Assembly: GCA_963832445.1 (NCBI GenBank)
Contig: CAWHUM010000013.1
Span: 124,001-188,000, forward strand
Length of the DNA stretch: 64,000 nucleotides
Reading direction: 5' to 3'
Source: AWTP1-13 sp963832445
GTDB taxonomy: Bacteria; Pseudomonadota; Alphaproteobacteria; Rhizobiales; Hyphomicrobiaceae
Below the pieces are notes generated by a model. The model had not been told where the DNA came from and ran no database searches. It was given only the letters and a program-made list of their open reading frames with translations. How positions within the stretch are numbered: the first letter of the stretch is position 1; every line of letters begins with the position of its first letter. The position numbers and the translations under genes were made by a program. Shown here in pieces: positions 9,561 to 17,716 of this stretch.

Positions 9561-10079
9561 CTACGTGCGCAGCAGCAGCTCACGCGCCTGGTCGATGGTG
9601 GCGCGCGCGTACTGCGCCAACTGCTCGTCCGAAGCGCTGCTGATGGGATGGCCGATCACTGCGAACTTGTAGCCGGGCATTCCCAGCACCTTGGCCATCA
9701 ACTCGGCCGCGCTGACGAAGCGTGATGTCATCACGCCCACGGCAGGGACGCCTTCCCGCTCCGATACTACCGCGTCATGCAAACTGCACGACGAGCAGCT
9801 GCCTCAATCGCCGACACCGGCGAACACCGCGTGCCAGTTCGTCATCTCCTTGACGATGTGGGCGTCAGCCGGCGCGCTGTAGTTGGACTTGGTGCGCCAC
9901 ACTACGTCGGCAACGCGCATCTCGTCCCGCAGCAGGCGCTCCAGATGCGTGAAGTACCCCCTGGTGCCCTCTTTGGCGTTGGTGACGATCCCAATCGTTT
10001 TGCCTTCCAAAGACGAGAGCCGTGGAGCCAACGCGGCACCGACCAATTTCATCTCATTTGTTGGATCGAGAACGCGCAT
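9561..10079 (-). CDS. UGSC-family (seleno)protein with in-frame TGA at codon 92
   Basis: Two open stretches in one frame are separated only by TGA at 9806-9804. Read through, the protein is 172 residues: MRVLDPTNEMKLVGAALAP, then IGIVTNAKEGTRGYFTHLE, then VFAGVGD-U-GSCSSCSLHD, then VPAVGVMTSRFVSAAELMA and YKFAVIGHPISSASDEQL. The TGA is followed directly by Gly-Ser-Cys, giving the U-G-S-C motif for which the UGSC (seleno)protein family is named, so TGA very likely encodes selenocysteine. Other members have Cys there. The ATG at 10079 has AGAGG upstream; the stop is TAG at 9561. It lies 14 bp after the partner gene at 10094. A redox or reductase role is inferred from the Sec/Cys motif; the substrate is unknown. 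Confidence 0.75.
9779..9802 (-). promoter_or_regulatory. Candidate SECIS-like hairpin just after the in-frame TGA
   Basis: On the minus strand, directly after the TGA, GCAGCUGC can pair with GCAG-U-UUGC to give an 8-bp stem (one G-U pair) with a single bulged U and the 7-base loop UCGUCGU. A bulged U and a loop G-U are features of bacterial SECIS elements. The loop starts about ten bases after the TGA, closer than in typical elements, and the bulge is on the 3' side. This is a hand fold only. Confidence 0.35.
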
Positions 10080-10093
10080 TGATCGACCTCTGT

Positions 10094-11170
10094 TCATCCG
10101 CGCTTCGGCGGCTCGCAATCGATGCAGGCGCCGATGGCGGCGGTCACGGCCCTGGTCTTGCTGCCCATCCACGGCGGAATGACGGCACCGAAACCGCCCG
10201 CCGGCCCGCCCGCAGCGACCACCAGAAGATCGTCGGGCGATTGCAGCGCCGGGTGCACCTTGTCGGCACGATCGCGCACCACCGAGCCCTTGCCAACGTT
10301 CGCCCATTCGCCGCGACGCACGCGCGCCCGCTCGAACAGGAACTCGCCGATGTTCCTCTTGCTCCATCCGGCGGCCTGGATGTGCTCGCGCAGCTGCTTA
10401 GGGATCACGATCACGTAGTTGCCGCCGTAGATAGAGTAGTTGAGCTGGTTGGCGCGCATCTCGGCGGCGAACGTCTCCAGGATCTCCTTGGGGTCGGTCG
10501 TCCATTCGTTCATGATCTGACGCGGCGCCATCGCCGCCATCACCGTGACGGCCGAAGCACCGGCCGGCATCCCCCGCGCGACGGAAAGAGGCTGCCAGGT
10601 CGTGTCCTCCTCGTCCTCGGCGAAGCAGTAGGAGTACTTTCCTGGATGCCCCAGGGTGGAGCGGTCGATCGTTCCCGGGCGCACATCCATCAGATTGATC
10701 AGGGCCAGCCGGATGGCACGGCCGATGGCAGCAGTCGCGCGATCGCTGTTGCCGAGAACATTGAACGTAGGGGACGTACCAATCTCGAGACGGATCGGAC
10801 CGTTGATGATCACAAGCACGGCGCATCCGCCCGTGCTGGAGGTGACCCCGTGCAGAAGGAACTCCTCCTTCATCATCGCCTGCCAGGCGGTCGCCACGAC
10901 CGGGAAGTGCATCGGCAGGCAACCCGCCATCACCGCATTGATGGCCAGCTTCTCGGCCGTGATCGGCTGCCCGCGCACCGGCTCGATGCCGAGGAGCTGG
11001 TCGGGCGCCATGCCGGCCCATTCGATGCAGGCGCTAACGGCTTCCTCGGTCGGAGGCACGACGGGCAGGCCGTCCGTCCAGCCGTTGCTGTGAAACAGCT
11101 CTTGCGCGGCCGCAAAATCCTCGACTTCATGGATTTTCGAAGTCAGAGCGGGCTTGACCGATAGCTGCAT
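10094..11170 (-). CDS. Conserved protein paired with the UGSC-family gene, function unknown
   Basis: Intact 358-residue protein starting at the ATG at 11170. Distinct blocks are NGWTDGLPVVPPTEEAV, EKLAINAVMAGCLPMHFPVV, GCAVLVIINGPIRLEIG, AAIGRAIRLALINL, PGKYSYCFAEDEED and, at the end, DDLLVVAAGGPAGGFGAVIPPW. I recognise it as a family that often sits next to UGSC proteins and is usually annotated hypothetical. The conserved GPIR/RAIRL and GKYSYCFAE blocks look like an enzyme core. There is no signal peptide or membrane segment, so it is probably cytoplasmic. The UGSC gene follows after 14 bp, implying one operon and probably one complex; that last point is inference. It is divergent from UPF0280. 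Confidence 0.7.
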   Translation of the reverse strand: MQLSVKPALTSKIHEVEDFAAAQELFHSNGWTDGLPVVPPTEEAVSACIEWAGMAPDQLLGIEPVRGQPITAEKLAINAVMAGCLPMHFPVVATAWQAMMKEEFLLHGVTSSTGGCAVLVIINGPIRLEIGTSPTFNVLGNSDRATAAIGRAIRLALINLMDVRPGTIDRSTLGHPGKYSYCFAEDEEDTTWQPLSVARGMPAGASAVTVMAAMAPRQIMNEWTTDPKEILETFAAEMRANQLNYSIYGGNYVIVIPKQLREHIQAAGWSKRNIGEFLFERARVRRGEWANVGKGSVVRDRADKVHPALQSPDDLLVVAAGGPAGGFGAVIPPWMGSKTRAVTAAIGACIDCEPPKRG

Positions 11171-11302
11171 GACCCTCTGCCTCCGCGAAGAGGAAGCCAC
11201 ATTGAACGTCGTTACCCTTGCCGAAGTCAATCGCTCGAGCTTCAGCCTGACCGGCGCAACCAGCCGGATGCCCCTGGCCCAACTTTGCGCGATATTGCCG
11301 GA

Positions 11303-12256
11303 ATGGCCACGACCCATCAGATCGCCAGGCTCCCCGGCAACCGGCTGCACCTCGCCGAAGGGCCCATCGACCTGATCATCTGGGCTGACGGTGACCCAGA
11401 GAATGTCACGGCCGCCTACCGCGCGGCGGAGCGCCGCTTCGACGGGCTGCTGGCCGAGCTCGTCGCCGAGTTGCCGCTGCTGCGCGTACCGCTGCGCGAC
11501 GAAGTCTCTCCGCTTCCCTGCCCCAGCGTTCCCTCCCCCCTCGTGGGGGAGGGACAGGGAGGGGGAGGGGAACTCGGCGGGCTGCATGCCTCGCTCAAAG
11601 GCCCCATTGCGCGGCGCATGGCGGTGGCCTGCTGGCCGCACCGCGCGGCCTATATCACTCCCATGGCCGCCGTGGCCGGCGCCGTAGCCGAGACCATCCT
11701 CGCCGCCATGACGGCCGCCGCGCCGCTGACCCGCGCGTATGTCAACGACGGCGGCGACATTGCGCTGCATCTGACGCCCGGCGCTCCCCTCGTCATCGGC
11801 GTGGTGCGCTCACTGGAGAAGGCCGTGCCCGAGGGCGAGGTGCGGATCACTCACGACATGCCGGTGCGCGGCATCGCCACCAGCGGCCGCCATGGCCGAT
11901 CGTTCTCCCTCGGCATCGCCGATGCCGTCACCGTGCTCGCGCGCGACGCGCCTGCCGCCGATGCCGCCGCCACACTCATCGCCAATGCGGTCGACATCGA
12001 CGATCCGGCGATTCTCCGCCGCCCTGCGCGCGACCTCGACCCCGACAGCGACCTCGGCGATCTCCCCGTCACCGTCGACGTCGGCCCGCTGGCGCCCGAG
12101 CAGATCGCGGCCGCCTTGGATTCCGGCGTTGCCTGCGCCGAGGCCATGCGCCGCGCCGGCCTGATCGAGGCCGCCCTGCTTACCCTTGCCGGCGAATGGC
12201 GCAGTGTGGGGCAGCCGGCGGCAAACCCCTCTCGCCCCTTGCGGGGAGAGGATTAG
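11303..12256 (+). CDS. UPF0280 family protein with two embedded palindromic repeats
   Basis: 317 residues from the ATG at 11303 (an in-frame TTG at 11285 is less likely). UPF0280 hallmarks are GPIARRMAVACWPHRAAYITPMAAVAGAVAE, AYVNDGGDIALHL and RSFSLGIADAVTVLA. The fold is related to ApbE-type flavin transferases; its biochemical role is unproven. In Rhizobiales it accompanies the 6-hydroxynicotinate-reductase-like protein, as here. Oddly, an in-frame segment read as SPLPCPSVPSPLVGEGQGGGG sits between the N-terminal helix region and the conserved GPIARRM block, and it is encoded by a GC-rich palindrome. The C-terminus (NPSRPLRGED) and its TAG stop are also made by a repeat copy. Both insertions keep the frame. 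Confidence 0.8.
   Translation: MATTHQIARLPGNRLHLAEGPIDLIIWADGDPENVTAAYRAAERRFDGLLAELVAELPLLRVPLRDEVSPLPCPSVPSPLVGEGQGGGGELGGLHASLKGPIARRMAVACWPHRAAYITPMAAVAGAVAETILAAMTAAAPLTRAYVNDGGDIALHLTPGAPLVIGVVRSLEKAVPEGEVRITHDMPVRGIATSGRHGRSFSLGIADAVTVLARDAPAADAAATLIANAVDIDDPAILRRPARDLDPDSDLGDLPVTVDVGPLAPEQIAAALDSGVACAEAMRRAGLIEAALLTLAGEWRSVGQPAANPSRPLRGED
11531..11553. repeat. GC-rich palindromic repeat, copy 2, in frame inside UPF0280
   Basis: CCCTCCCCC (11531-11539) and GGGGGAGGG (11545-11553) form a 9-bp stem with loop CTCGT. It is followed by further G-rich sequence, as in the copies at 16.25 kb. It is translated as PSPLVGEGQGGGG within UPF0280, an in-frame insertion relative to the usual family length. 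Confidence 0.7.
12228..12256. repeat. GC-rich palindromic repeat, copy 3, forming the UPF0280 stop region
   Basis: CCTCT-CG-CCCC pairs with GGGG-AGAGG around a TTGC loop, with two unpaired bases. It is followed by ATTAGGGTGAGGG, a familiar tail of this repeat type. The TAG stop codon of UPF0280 lies in the repeat, so the repeat supplies the last residues of the protein. Confidence 0.65.
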
Positions 12257-12342
12257 GGTGAGGGACTGACGCACGTCTTACCGCTAGCCGGGGAACGAGC
12301 ACCACTGTCGCGCGTCCGCCAGCACTGTGATAGGATGGCGCC

Positions 12343-12570
12343 ATGATCAAAGTCCTCGAACAAGCGATCGAAAAGATCAAGGAACTGCCCGAGGATCGAC
12401 AGGCATATGCGGCCGAAGTACTCGAGCAAATCGTGGCGGCGGGCGGCGGTGTTTTCGAGGTACTCGAGGATCATCGTGCGGCTGTGCTCGAAGGTCTGGA
12501 GCAGGCCAGGCGTGGCGAGTTCGTCAGCGACGAAGAGATGGCCGCCCTCTGGAAGAAATGCGGCCTATGA
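12343..12570 (+). CDS. Antitoxin of a ParE-type toxin-antitoxin pair
   Basis: 75-residue acidic protein with two helical segments (LEQAIEKIKELPEDRQAYAAEVLEQIV, then RAAVLEGLEQARRGEFVSDEEMAALW). The closing VSDEEMAALWKK pattern is common in antitoxins of RelE/ParE systems and can be disordered until toxin is bound. Its stop overlaps the toxin start (ATGA at 12567-12570), the classic translational coupling of type II modules. No ribbon-helix-helix or other DNA-binding motif was recognised with confidence, so self-regulation is inferred from the family. Confidence 0.75.
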   Translation: MIKVLEQAIEKIKELPEDRQAYAAEVLEQIVAAGGGVFEVLEDHRAAVLEGLEQARRGEFVSDEEMAALWKKCGL

Positions 12571-12857
12571 GGCTGCGCTACGCGCGTCGGGCACGCAGCG
12601 ACATCGCCGAGATCCACGACTATATCGCGCAACACAATCCTCGGGCAGCGACAGCGGTCATCCGGCGCATTCGCTCCACCTGCCGTTTGTTGGCGAGCTA
12701 CCCTCGGATCGGACGTCCCACCAACATTCCTGACATTCGAGTCCTCCCAGTCGGCCGGTATCCGTACCTCATCTATCACACGCTTGGTGCGACCGACTTA
12801 GTGGTCATACATGTGCGCCATGGCGCCCGCGCCGCTCCGATGAGCGATGAATTTTGA
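12567..12857 (+). CDS. RelE/ParE family toxin
   Basis: 96-residue basic protein beginning MRLRYARRARSDIAEIHDYIA, with RLLASYPRIGRPTN, VGRYPYLIYH and LVVIHVRHGAR, the usual ParE-like strand order with the C-terminal HVRHGAR block. ParE toxins poison DNA gyrase and RelE toxins cleave mRNA; sequence alone does not decide, but this motif set is closer to ParE. An ATG nine bases upstream (12558) is an alternative start, but the ATGA overlap favours 12567. The pair lies between the UPF0280 gene and the convergent livF-like gene, as an insertion in the catabolic island would. Confidence 0.85.
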   Translation: MRLRYARRARSDIAEIHDYIAQHNPRAATAVIRRIRSTCRLLASYPRIGRPTNIPDIRVLPVGRYPYLIYHTLGATDLVVIHVRHGARAAPMSDEF

Positions 12858-12878
12858 CCTTGGGTGCGCCGGCGCCCG

Positions 12879-13581
12879 TCACAGACTCAAATACTTCCCC
12901 CGCACCGCTTCTTCCGCCATCAGCGCCGCCATCGTGCCAGCAAAGCGAATGCGGCCCTTCTCGATGATCAGCGCGCGGTCGGCAACCGCGCGGGCGAAGT
13001 GCAGGTTCTGCTCGGAGAGCAGCACGGTGAGGCCCTCGCGCTTCAGGTCGAGGATGGTCTTGGCCATCTGCTCGATGATCACTGGCGCCAGGCCCTCCGA
13101 CGGCTCGTCCAGCAGCACCAGCGACGGGTTGCCCATCAAGGTGCGGGCAATGGTCAGCATCTGCTGCTCGCCGCCCGACATCTGGCCACCGGGGCGCTCG
13201 CGCATGAGCGCCAGGTTGGGGAACAGCGCGAACAGCTTCTCGGGCGTCCACTCCGGCGCACCGCCGCGCGGCGGCCGGCGCCCGACCTCCAGGTTCTCCG
13301 CAACCGTCAACTCGGCGAAGATGCGCCGCTCCTCCGGCACGTAGCCGATGCCCAGCCGCGCGATCTCGAACGATTGCTTGCCCGCGATCTCCGCACCCTC
13401 GAACGCGATGCGCCCCGCCGCCGGCGGCACCAGCCCCATGATCGATTTCATGGTGGTGGACTTGCCGGCGCCGTTGCGCCCGAGCAGCACCACCACCTCG
13501 CCGCGCGCCACCTCGAACGCTCACATCGGCCAGGATGTGCGCGCGCCCGTAGTAGGTGTTGAGCCCCTCCACCTCGAGCAT
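12879..13581 (-). CDS. livF: ABC transporter ATP-binding protein, LivF type (system 1; frameshifted)
   Basis: Cytoplasmic ATPase of a branched-chain-amino-acid-type importer. It starts MLEVEGLNTYYGRAHILADVS at 13581 and, after a one-base insertion near 13517, continues FEVARGEVVVLLGRNGAGKS (Walker A GRNGAGKS), MSGGEQQMLTIARTL (signature) and LVLLDEPSEGLAP (Walker B). Removing one base gives 233 residues, the normal LivF size. Its start overlaps the stop of livG by ATGA. It is the last gene of the minus-strand run ena - DUF1185 - binding protein - livHM - livG - livF, so the operon probably imports the substrate of those enzymes. Confidence 0.9.
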
Positions 13582-14346
13582 CAGTGCGCCCCGAAGGTGG
13601 TTCCGGCGCCGAGGTAGACCGCCTGCACCGCCGGGTTGGCGCGCACGTCGGCCGCGCTGCCCTCGGCGATCAGGCGGCCGCGGTCGAGCACCAGGATGCG
13701 GTCGGCGTGGGCGAACACCACGTCCATGTCGTGCTCGGTGAACAGCACGGCGATGCCCTGCTCGCGGGCGATGCCGGCTGTCAGCTCCATCAGCTCCAGG
13801 CGCTCGACTGGCGCCATGCCGGCGGTCGGCTCGTCCATCAGCAGGAGTTTCGGCGCATTGGCCAGCGCCACCGCCAGCTCGATGCGCTTGAGGTCGCCGT
13901 AGGCGAGCACGCCGCACGCCCGCTCGGCCTGCGCGCTCATGCCGACCTGGGCGAGGAGAGCGTCGGCCTTGGCGGTGAACGCATCGCGGGCGCGGCCGGT
14001 GAGGCTCCACGCCTTGCCGTGATGCGAGATGCAGCGCCATCTGCACGTTCTCACGCACGGTCATGGATGGAAACGTGGCGGTGATCTGGAACGTGCGGCC
14101 CACCCCCAGCGCCCATACCGTGCGCGGGCTGAGCCCGGTGATGTCCCGGCCCGAGAAGAGAACGCGCCCCGCATCCGGGGCGAGCTGGCCGTTGAGGAGA
14201 TTGAAACAGGTGGTCTTGCCGGCGCCGTTGGGCCCGATCAGCGCCAGCAGCCGGCCGGCCTCGACGCCGAAGGTCACGCCGTCGACCGCCTTGACGCCGC
14301 CGAAGGCTTTCTGCAGGCCGCGCGCCTCCAGCACCGCTCGGCTCAT
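13581..14346 (-). CDS. livG: ABC transporter ATP-binding protein, LivG type (system 1; frameshifted)
   Basis: Second ATPase of importer 1. LIGPNGAGKTTCFNLLNG (Walker A), the LivG-type GRTFQITATFPSMTVRENV block, AYGDLKRIELAVALA (signature) and LLLMDEPTAGMAP (Walker B) are present. One extra base near 14030 (gene-strand CTG-C-ATC) moves the frame between VQMAL and ISHHGKAWSL; correction gives 254 residues, the standard LivG length. Both ends overlap neighbours by ATGA, so translation is coupled to livHM upstream and livF downstream. Confidence 0.9.
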
Positions 14347-16221
14347 CGCGCAGCCTCGGCCGCGGTCTCGCCCTCGCCGCGCCGCTCGCGCCACCGGAGG
14401 AAGCCGCCGACCAGCCCCTGCGGGAAGGCCAGCACCAGCAAGACGATGGCTAACCCCAACGCGAAGCGCCAGAACTCGGGGAAGCGCAGCACCAGCCGCT
14501 CCTGCAGCCCCGAAAAGACGAAGCCGCCGACGATCGGCCCGCTTACCGTCTGCATGCCGCCGAGCAGCACCATCAGCAGGGCATCGACCGACTTGGAGAT
14601 CGCCATGTAGGTGGGGAACACGCTGCCCTTGAAGTAGGCGTAGAGCCCGCCGGCGATGCCGGCCGCCACCGCCGCGATCGCGAAGGCCGCCCAGTTGATG
14701 CGCGTGACGTCAAGCCCGATGGCCTCCGCCCGCACCGGGCTGTCGCGCCCGGCGCGGAGCGCGTAGCCGAACGGCGAGAAGATGATGGCGCGCAACGCCA
14801 GCACGGCCGCAACGCACAGCGCCAGCACCAGGTAGTAGTAGGTGATGCGGCCCGCCGCCCACGCCGACGGCCACACGCCCAGGATGCCGTTGTCGCCGCC
14901 GGTCAAATCCACCCACTGGAACGCGGTCGACCAGGCGATCTGCGCGAAAGCGAGCGTCAGCATGGCGAGATACACACCCGACAGTCGCACGCAGAACCAG
15001 CCGAACAGCACGCCGGCGAGCCCCGCCAGCAGCGGCGCCGCCGCCAGCCCCGCCAACATCGGGAAGCTGAGCCACTTCGCCGCCAGCGCCGCGCCGTAGG
15101 CACCGAGGCCGAAGTAGGCGGCATGGCCGAACGAAGCGAGGCCGCCGGGCCCCATGATGAAATGCAGGCTGGCCGCGAACAGCGTCAGGATCACCAGCTC
15201 GGTCAGCAGGCTGACACCATAGCTGCCGAGCACCAACGGCGCCAGCACCAGCGCGGCCAGGGCCGCCGCTCCAAGCATTCTGGTGTCGCGGCCTGCAGGC
15301 GACAGCAGCGGCTCGCGCCCTGCCGAGCCGGCCTGCACCACGCCGGGCCGGCGGCCCATGCAGCCCGTAGGGGCGCACGATCAGCACCACCGCCATGATC
15401 AGGAACACCAGCACCAGCGTGATCTTGGGGAAGATCAGGATGCCGAACGCATGCACTACGCCGATCAGCACCGCGGCCAGGAACGCGCCCGTCACGCTGC
15501 CGAGCCCGCCCACTACCACCACCACGAACGCCTCGGCGATGATGGAGAGGTCCATGTGCAGGTTGACCGCCTCGCGCGGCAGCTGCAGCGCGCCGCCCAG
15601 GCCGGCGAGGCACGACCCCAGAAAGAACACCGAGGTGAACAGCAGGCGCTGGTTGACGCCGAGCGCTCCGACCATCTCGCGGTCGAGCGTGGCGGCGCGC
15701 ACCAGCGTGCCCCAGCGGGTGCGGTTGAAGAGCAGCCACAGCGGCGCCCAGCACTATGGGCCCCAGCACGATCAGGAACAGCTCGTAGGTCGGGAAGCGG
15801 TTGCCGAGGATGGTGACGAAGCTGCGGAAACCCGGCGCGCGCGGACCCAGCAGGTCCTGCGGACCCCAGGTCGCCAGCGCCACGTCCTGCACCATCAGCA
15901 CCACGCCGAAGGTGGCGAGCAGCTGGAACAGCTCGGGCGCCTGGTAGATGCGTCTGCAGCAGCAGCACTTCGATGACCACACCGATGACGCCGACGGCAA
16001 GCGCCGCCAGCAGCACGCCGCCCCAAAAGCCAATGGCGCCCGCGGGCGCCATGCGTGTCACCAGCGACCAGGCGACGTAGGCGCCCAGCATGTAGAAGCG
16101 AGCCGTGCGCGAAGTTCACCACCCGCGTCACGCCGAAGATGATGGAGAGCCCCGACGCCACCAGGAACAGCGACGATGCACTCGCCAGCCCGTTCAGCGT
16201 CTGGATGAGGATCAGGTCCAT
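14343..16221 (-). CDS. Fused ABC transporter permease LivH-LivM (system 1; four frameshifts)
   Basis: The LivH half begins MDLILIQTLNGLASASSLFL at 16221 and runs to LVLVFLIMAVVLIVRPYGL. The LivM half (ELVILTLFAASLHFIMGPGGLASFGHAAYFGLGAYG) follows. Frame changes occur near 16098, 15957, 15750 and 15361; each fits one extra base. Removing four bases leaves 1875 nt, exactly 625 codons, with no stop between the halves. This predicts a single 624-residue LivHM fusion, an arrangement I recall from other Rhizobiales, rather than two genes. Many hydrophobic segments are seen in both halves, as expected for inner-membrane permeases. If one indel hid a stop, two separate genes remain possible. Confidence 0.8.
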
Positions 16222-16246
16222 CGTTACCCGGCAGCTCCGCGATTTT

Positions 16247-16356
16247 CCCTCCCCCTGGTGGGGAGGGTGGCGCGAAGCGCCGGGTGGGGGGAACCTACAA
16301 GCGCGGCCTGTCGGGCCATACCCCCACCCCTAACCCCTCCCCACAAGGGGGAGGGG
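16247..16356. repeat. Composite inverted pair of GC-rich palindromic repeats, copies 4 and 5
   Basis: CCCTCCCC/GGGGAGGG (16247-16267, loop CTGGT), GGCGC/GCGCC (16269-16281) and CCCCTCCCC/GGGGAGGGG (16334-16356, loop ACAAG) are consecutive perfect hairpins. GGGTGGGGG (16282-16290) also pairs with CCCCCACCC (16321-16329). The whole 110 bp can therefore form one branched structure between the binding-protein gene and livHM, where it could act as an attenuator or an mRNA stabiliser. Confidence 0.75.
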
Positions 16357-16405
16357 AACCTGCTGCGGCTGCTTCACCGCATGCGTCATCGACCGAAACG
16401 AAAGC

Positions 16406-17642
16406 TCAAGCACTCGCCGGACGCAGCTTCCGCACCTCGTCGTCGGAGGGCAGGTAGCGGGCGCCGTCGCGGTAGCCCCAGCCTACCATCACGCCCTTGC
16501 CGTCCTTGACGTCGAGGCGGCCGACGAAGGCGCCGAGGGTCGACTGATGATCGATGGCGCGGAACTCGACGGGGCCGAACGGGCTCGTGAACTTCAGCCC
16601 GCGCATGGCGCCCACCAGCTGCTCGTTGTCGGTGCTCTTGGCCCGGGCCAACGCCGCGGCGATAGCGTTCATGGTGTCGAAGCCCACCACCGAGCCGAGC
16701 CGCGGATAGTCGTTGAACTTGGCCTTGTAGGCGTCATAGAAGGCCTTGTGCTCGGGGGTGTCGATCTCGGTATGCGGGTAGCCGGTGACGATCCAGCCCT
16801 TCGGCGCCTCCGCTGCCAAGCGGATCGAGGTACTCCGGCTCGCCGGTCAGCATGCTCACCACCTCGCGGCCCTCGAACAGGCCGCGGGTATTGCCCTGGC
16901 GCACGAAGTTGATGAGGTCGCCACCGAAGGTGACGTTGAAGATGCCTTCGGGCTTGGCCGCTTCCAGCGCCTGCACGGTGGCGCCGGCGTCGATCTTGCC
17001 GAGCGCCGGGAACTGCTCGGCCACGAACGACACGTCGGGCTTGGCCTTGGCCAGCAGCTCCTTGAACCACTTCACACACGACTGGCCGTATTCGTAGTTG
17101 GGCGCCACGCAGGCCCAGGTCTTGGTCTTGAGCTTGGCCGCTTCCTCCACCAGCATCGCCACCTGCATGTAGGTGGAGGGGCGCAGGCGGAAGGTGTAGC
17201 GGTTGCCGCGGGCCCAGACGAGCGCGTCGGTGAGCGGCTCGGAGGCGACATAGAGGCGCTTGTTCTGGTTGGCGAAGTCGGCGATGGCGAGCCCGACGTT
17301 GGACAGGAAGCCGCCGGCCAGGATGTCCACGCGCTCGGCATTCAGCAGCTCGCCGGCGTGGCGCACCGAGTCTTCGGGCTTGCCGCCATCGTCGCGGTGG
17401 ATGGTCTCGATCTTGCGGCCGAGCACGCCGCCCTTGGCATTGATCTGCTCCAGCGCCAAGGTCCAGCCGTTGCGGTAGGGGTTCAGGAACGCGGGCTGCG
17501 CGGTGTAGCTGTTGATCTCGCCGATCTTTATGGGGCCGGCCTGCGCGCGCAGCACAGACGGGGCCGCGATAGTTGCTGCTGCTGCAGCAGCAGCGGCCGA
17601 CCCGGCGACGAATTCACGGCGATTGATCTTGCTGCTCTTCAT
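16406..17642 (-). CDS. ABC transporter substrate-binding protein, Tat-exported (system 1; frameshifted)
   Basis: Periplasmic LivJ/K-type binding protein. The N-terminus MKSSKINRREFVAGSAA followed by an Ala-rich hydrophobic stretch and LRAQA is a twin-arginine signal. Then come KIGEINSYTAQPAFLNPYRNG, INAKGGVLGRKIE, ILAGGFLSNVGLAIADFANQ, TWACVAPNYEYGQSCVKWFK and VGFDTMNAIAAALARA. One extra base near 16822 separates EYLD from LAAEAPKGWIVTGYP; the corrected length is 411 residues. The start at 17642 places the Tat motif at the N-terminus. The ligand is not readable. Lying downstream of the enamidase gene, it is inferred to bind a nicotinate-like or related acid. Confidence 0.88.
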
Positions 17643-17716
17643 GACGACTCTCCACATTGATGATGCGCATCCCTTCGCGCCGATGTCCTTGGGTGTTCCG
17701 CTTCCGGCCTTTGCTT

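Noticed and set aside
5847..16356. CRISPR array formed by the recurring palindromes
   Set aside because: Copies are irregularly spaced over kilobases, differ in sequence and sit in genes; there are no unique spacers of constant length.
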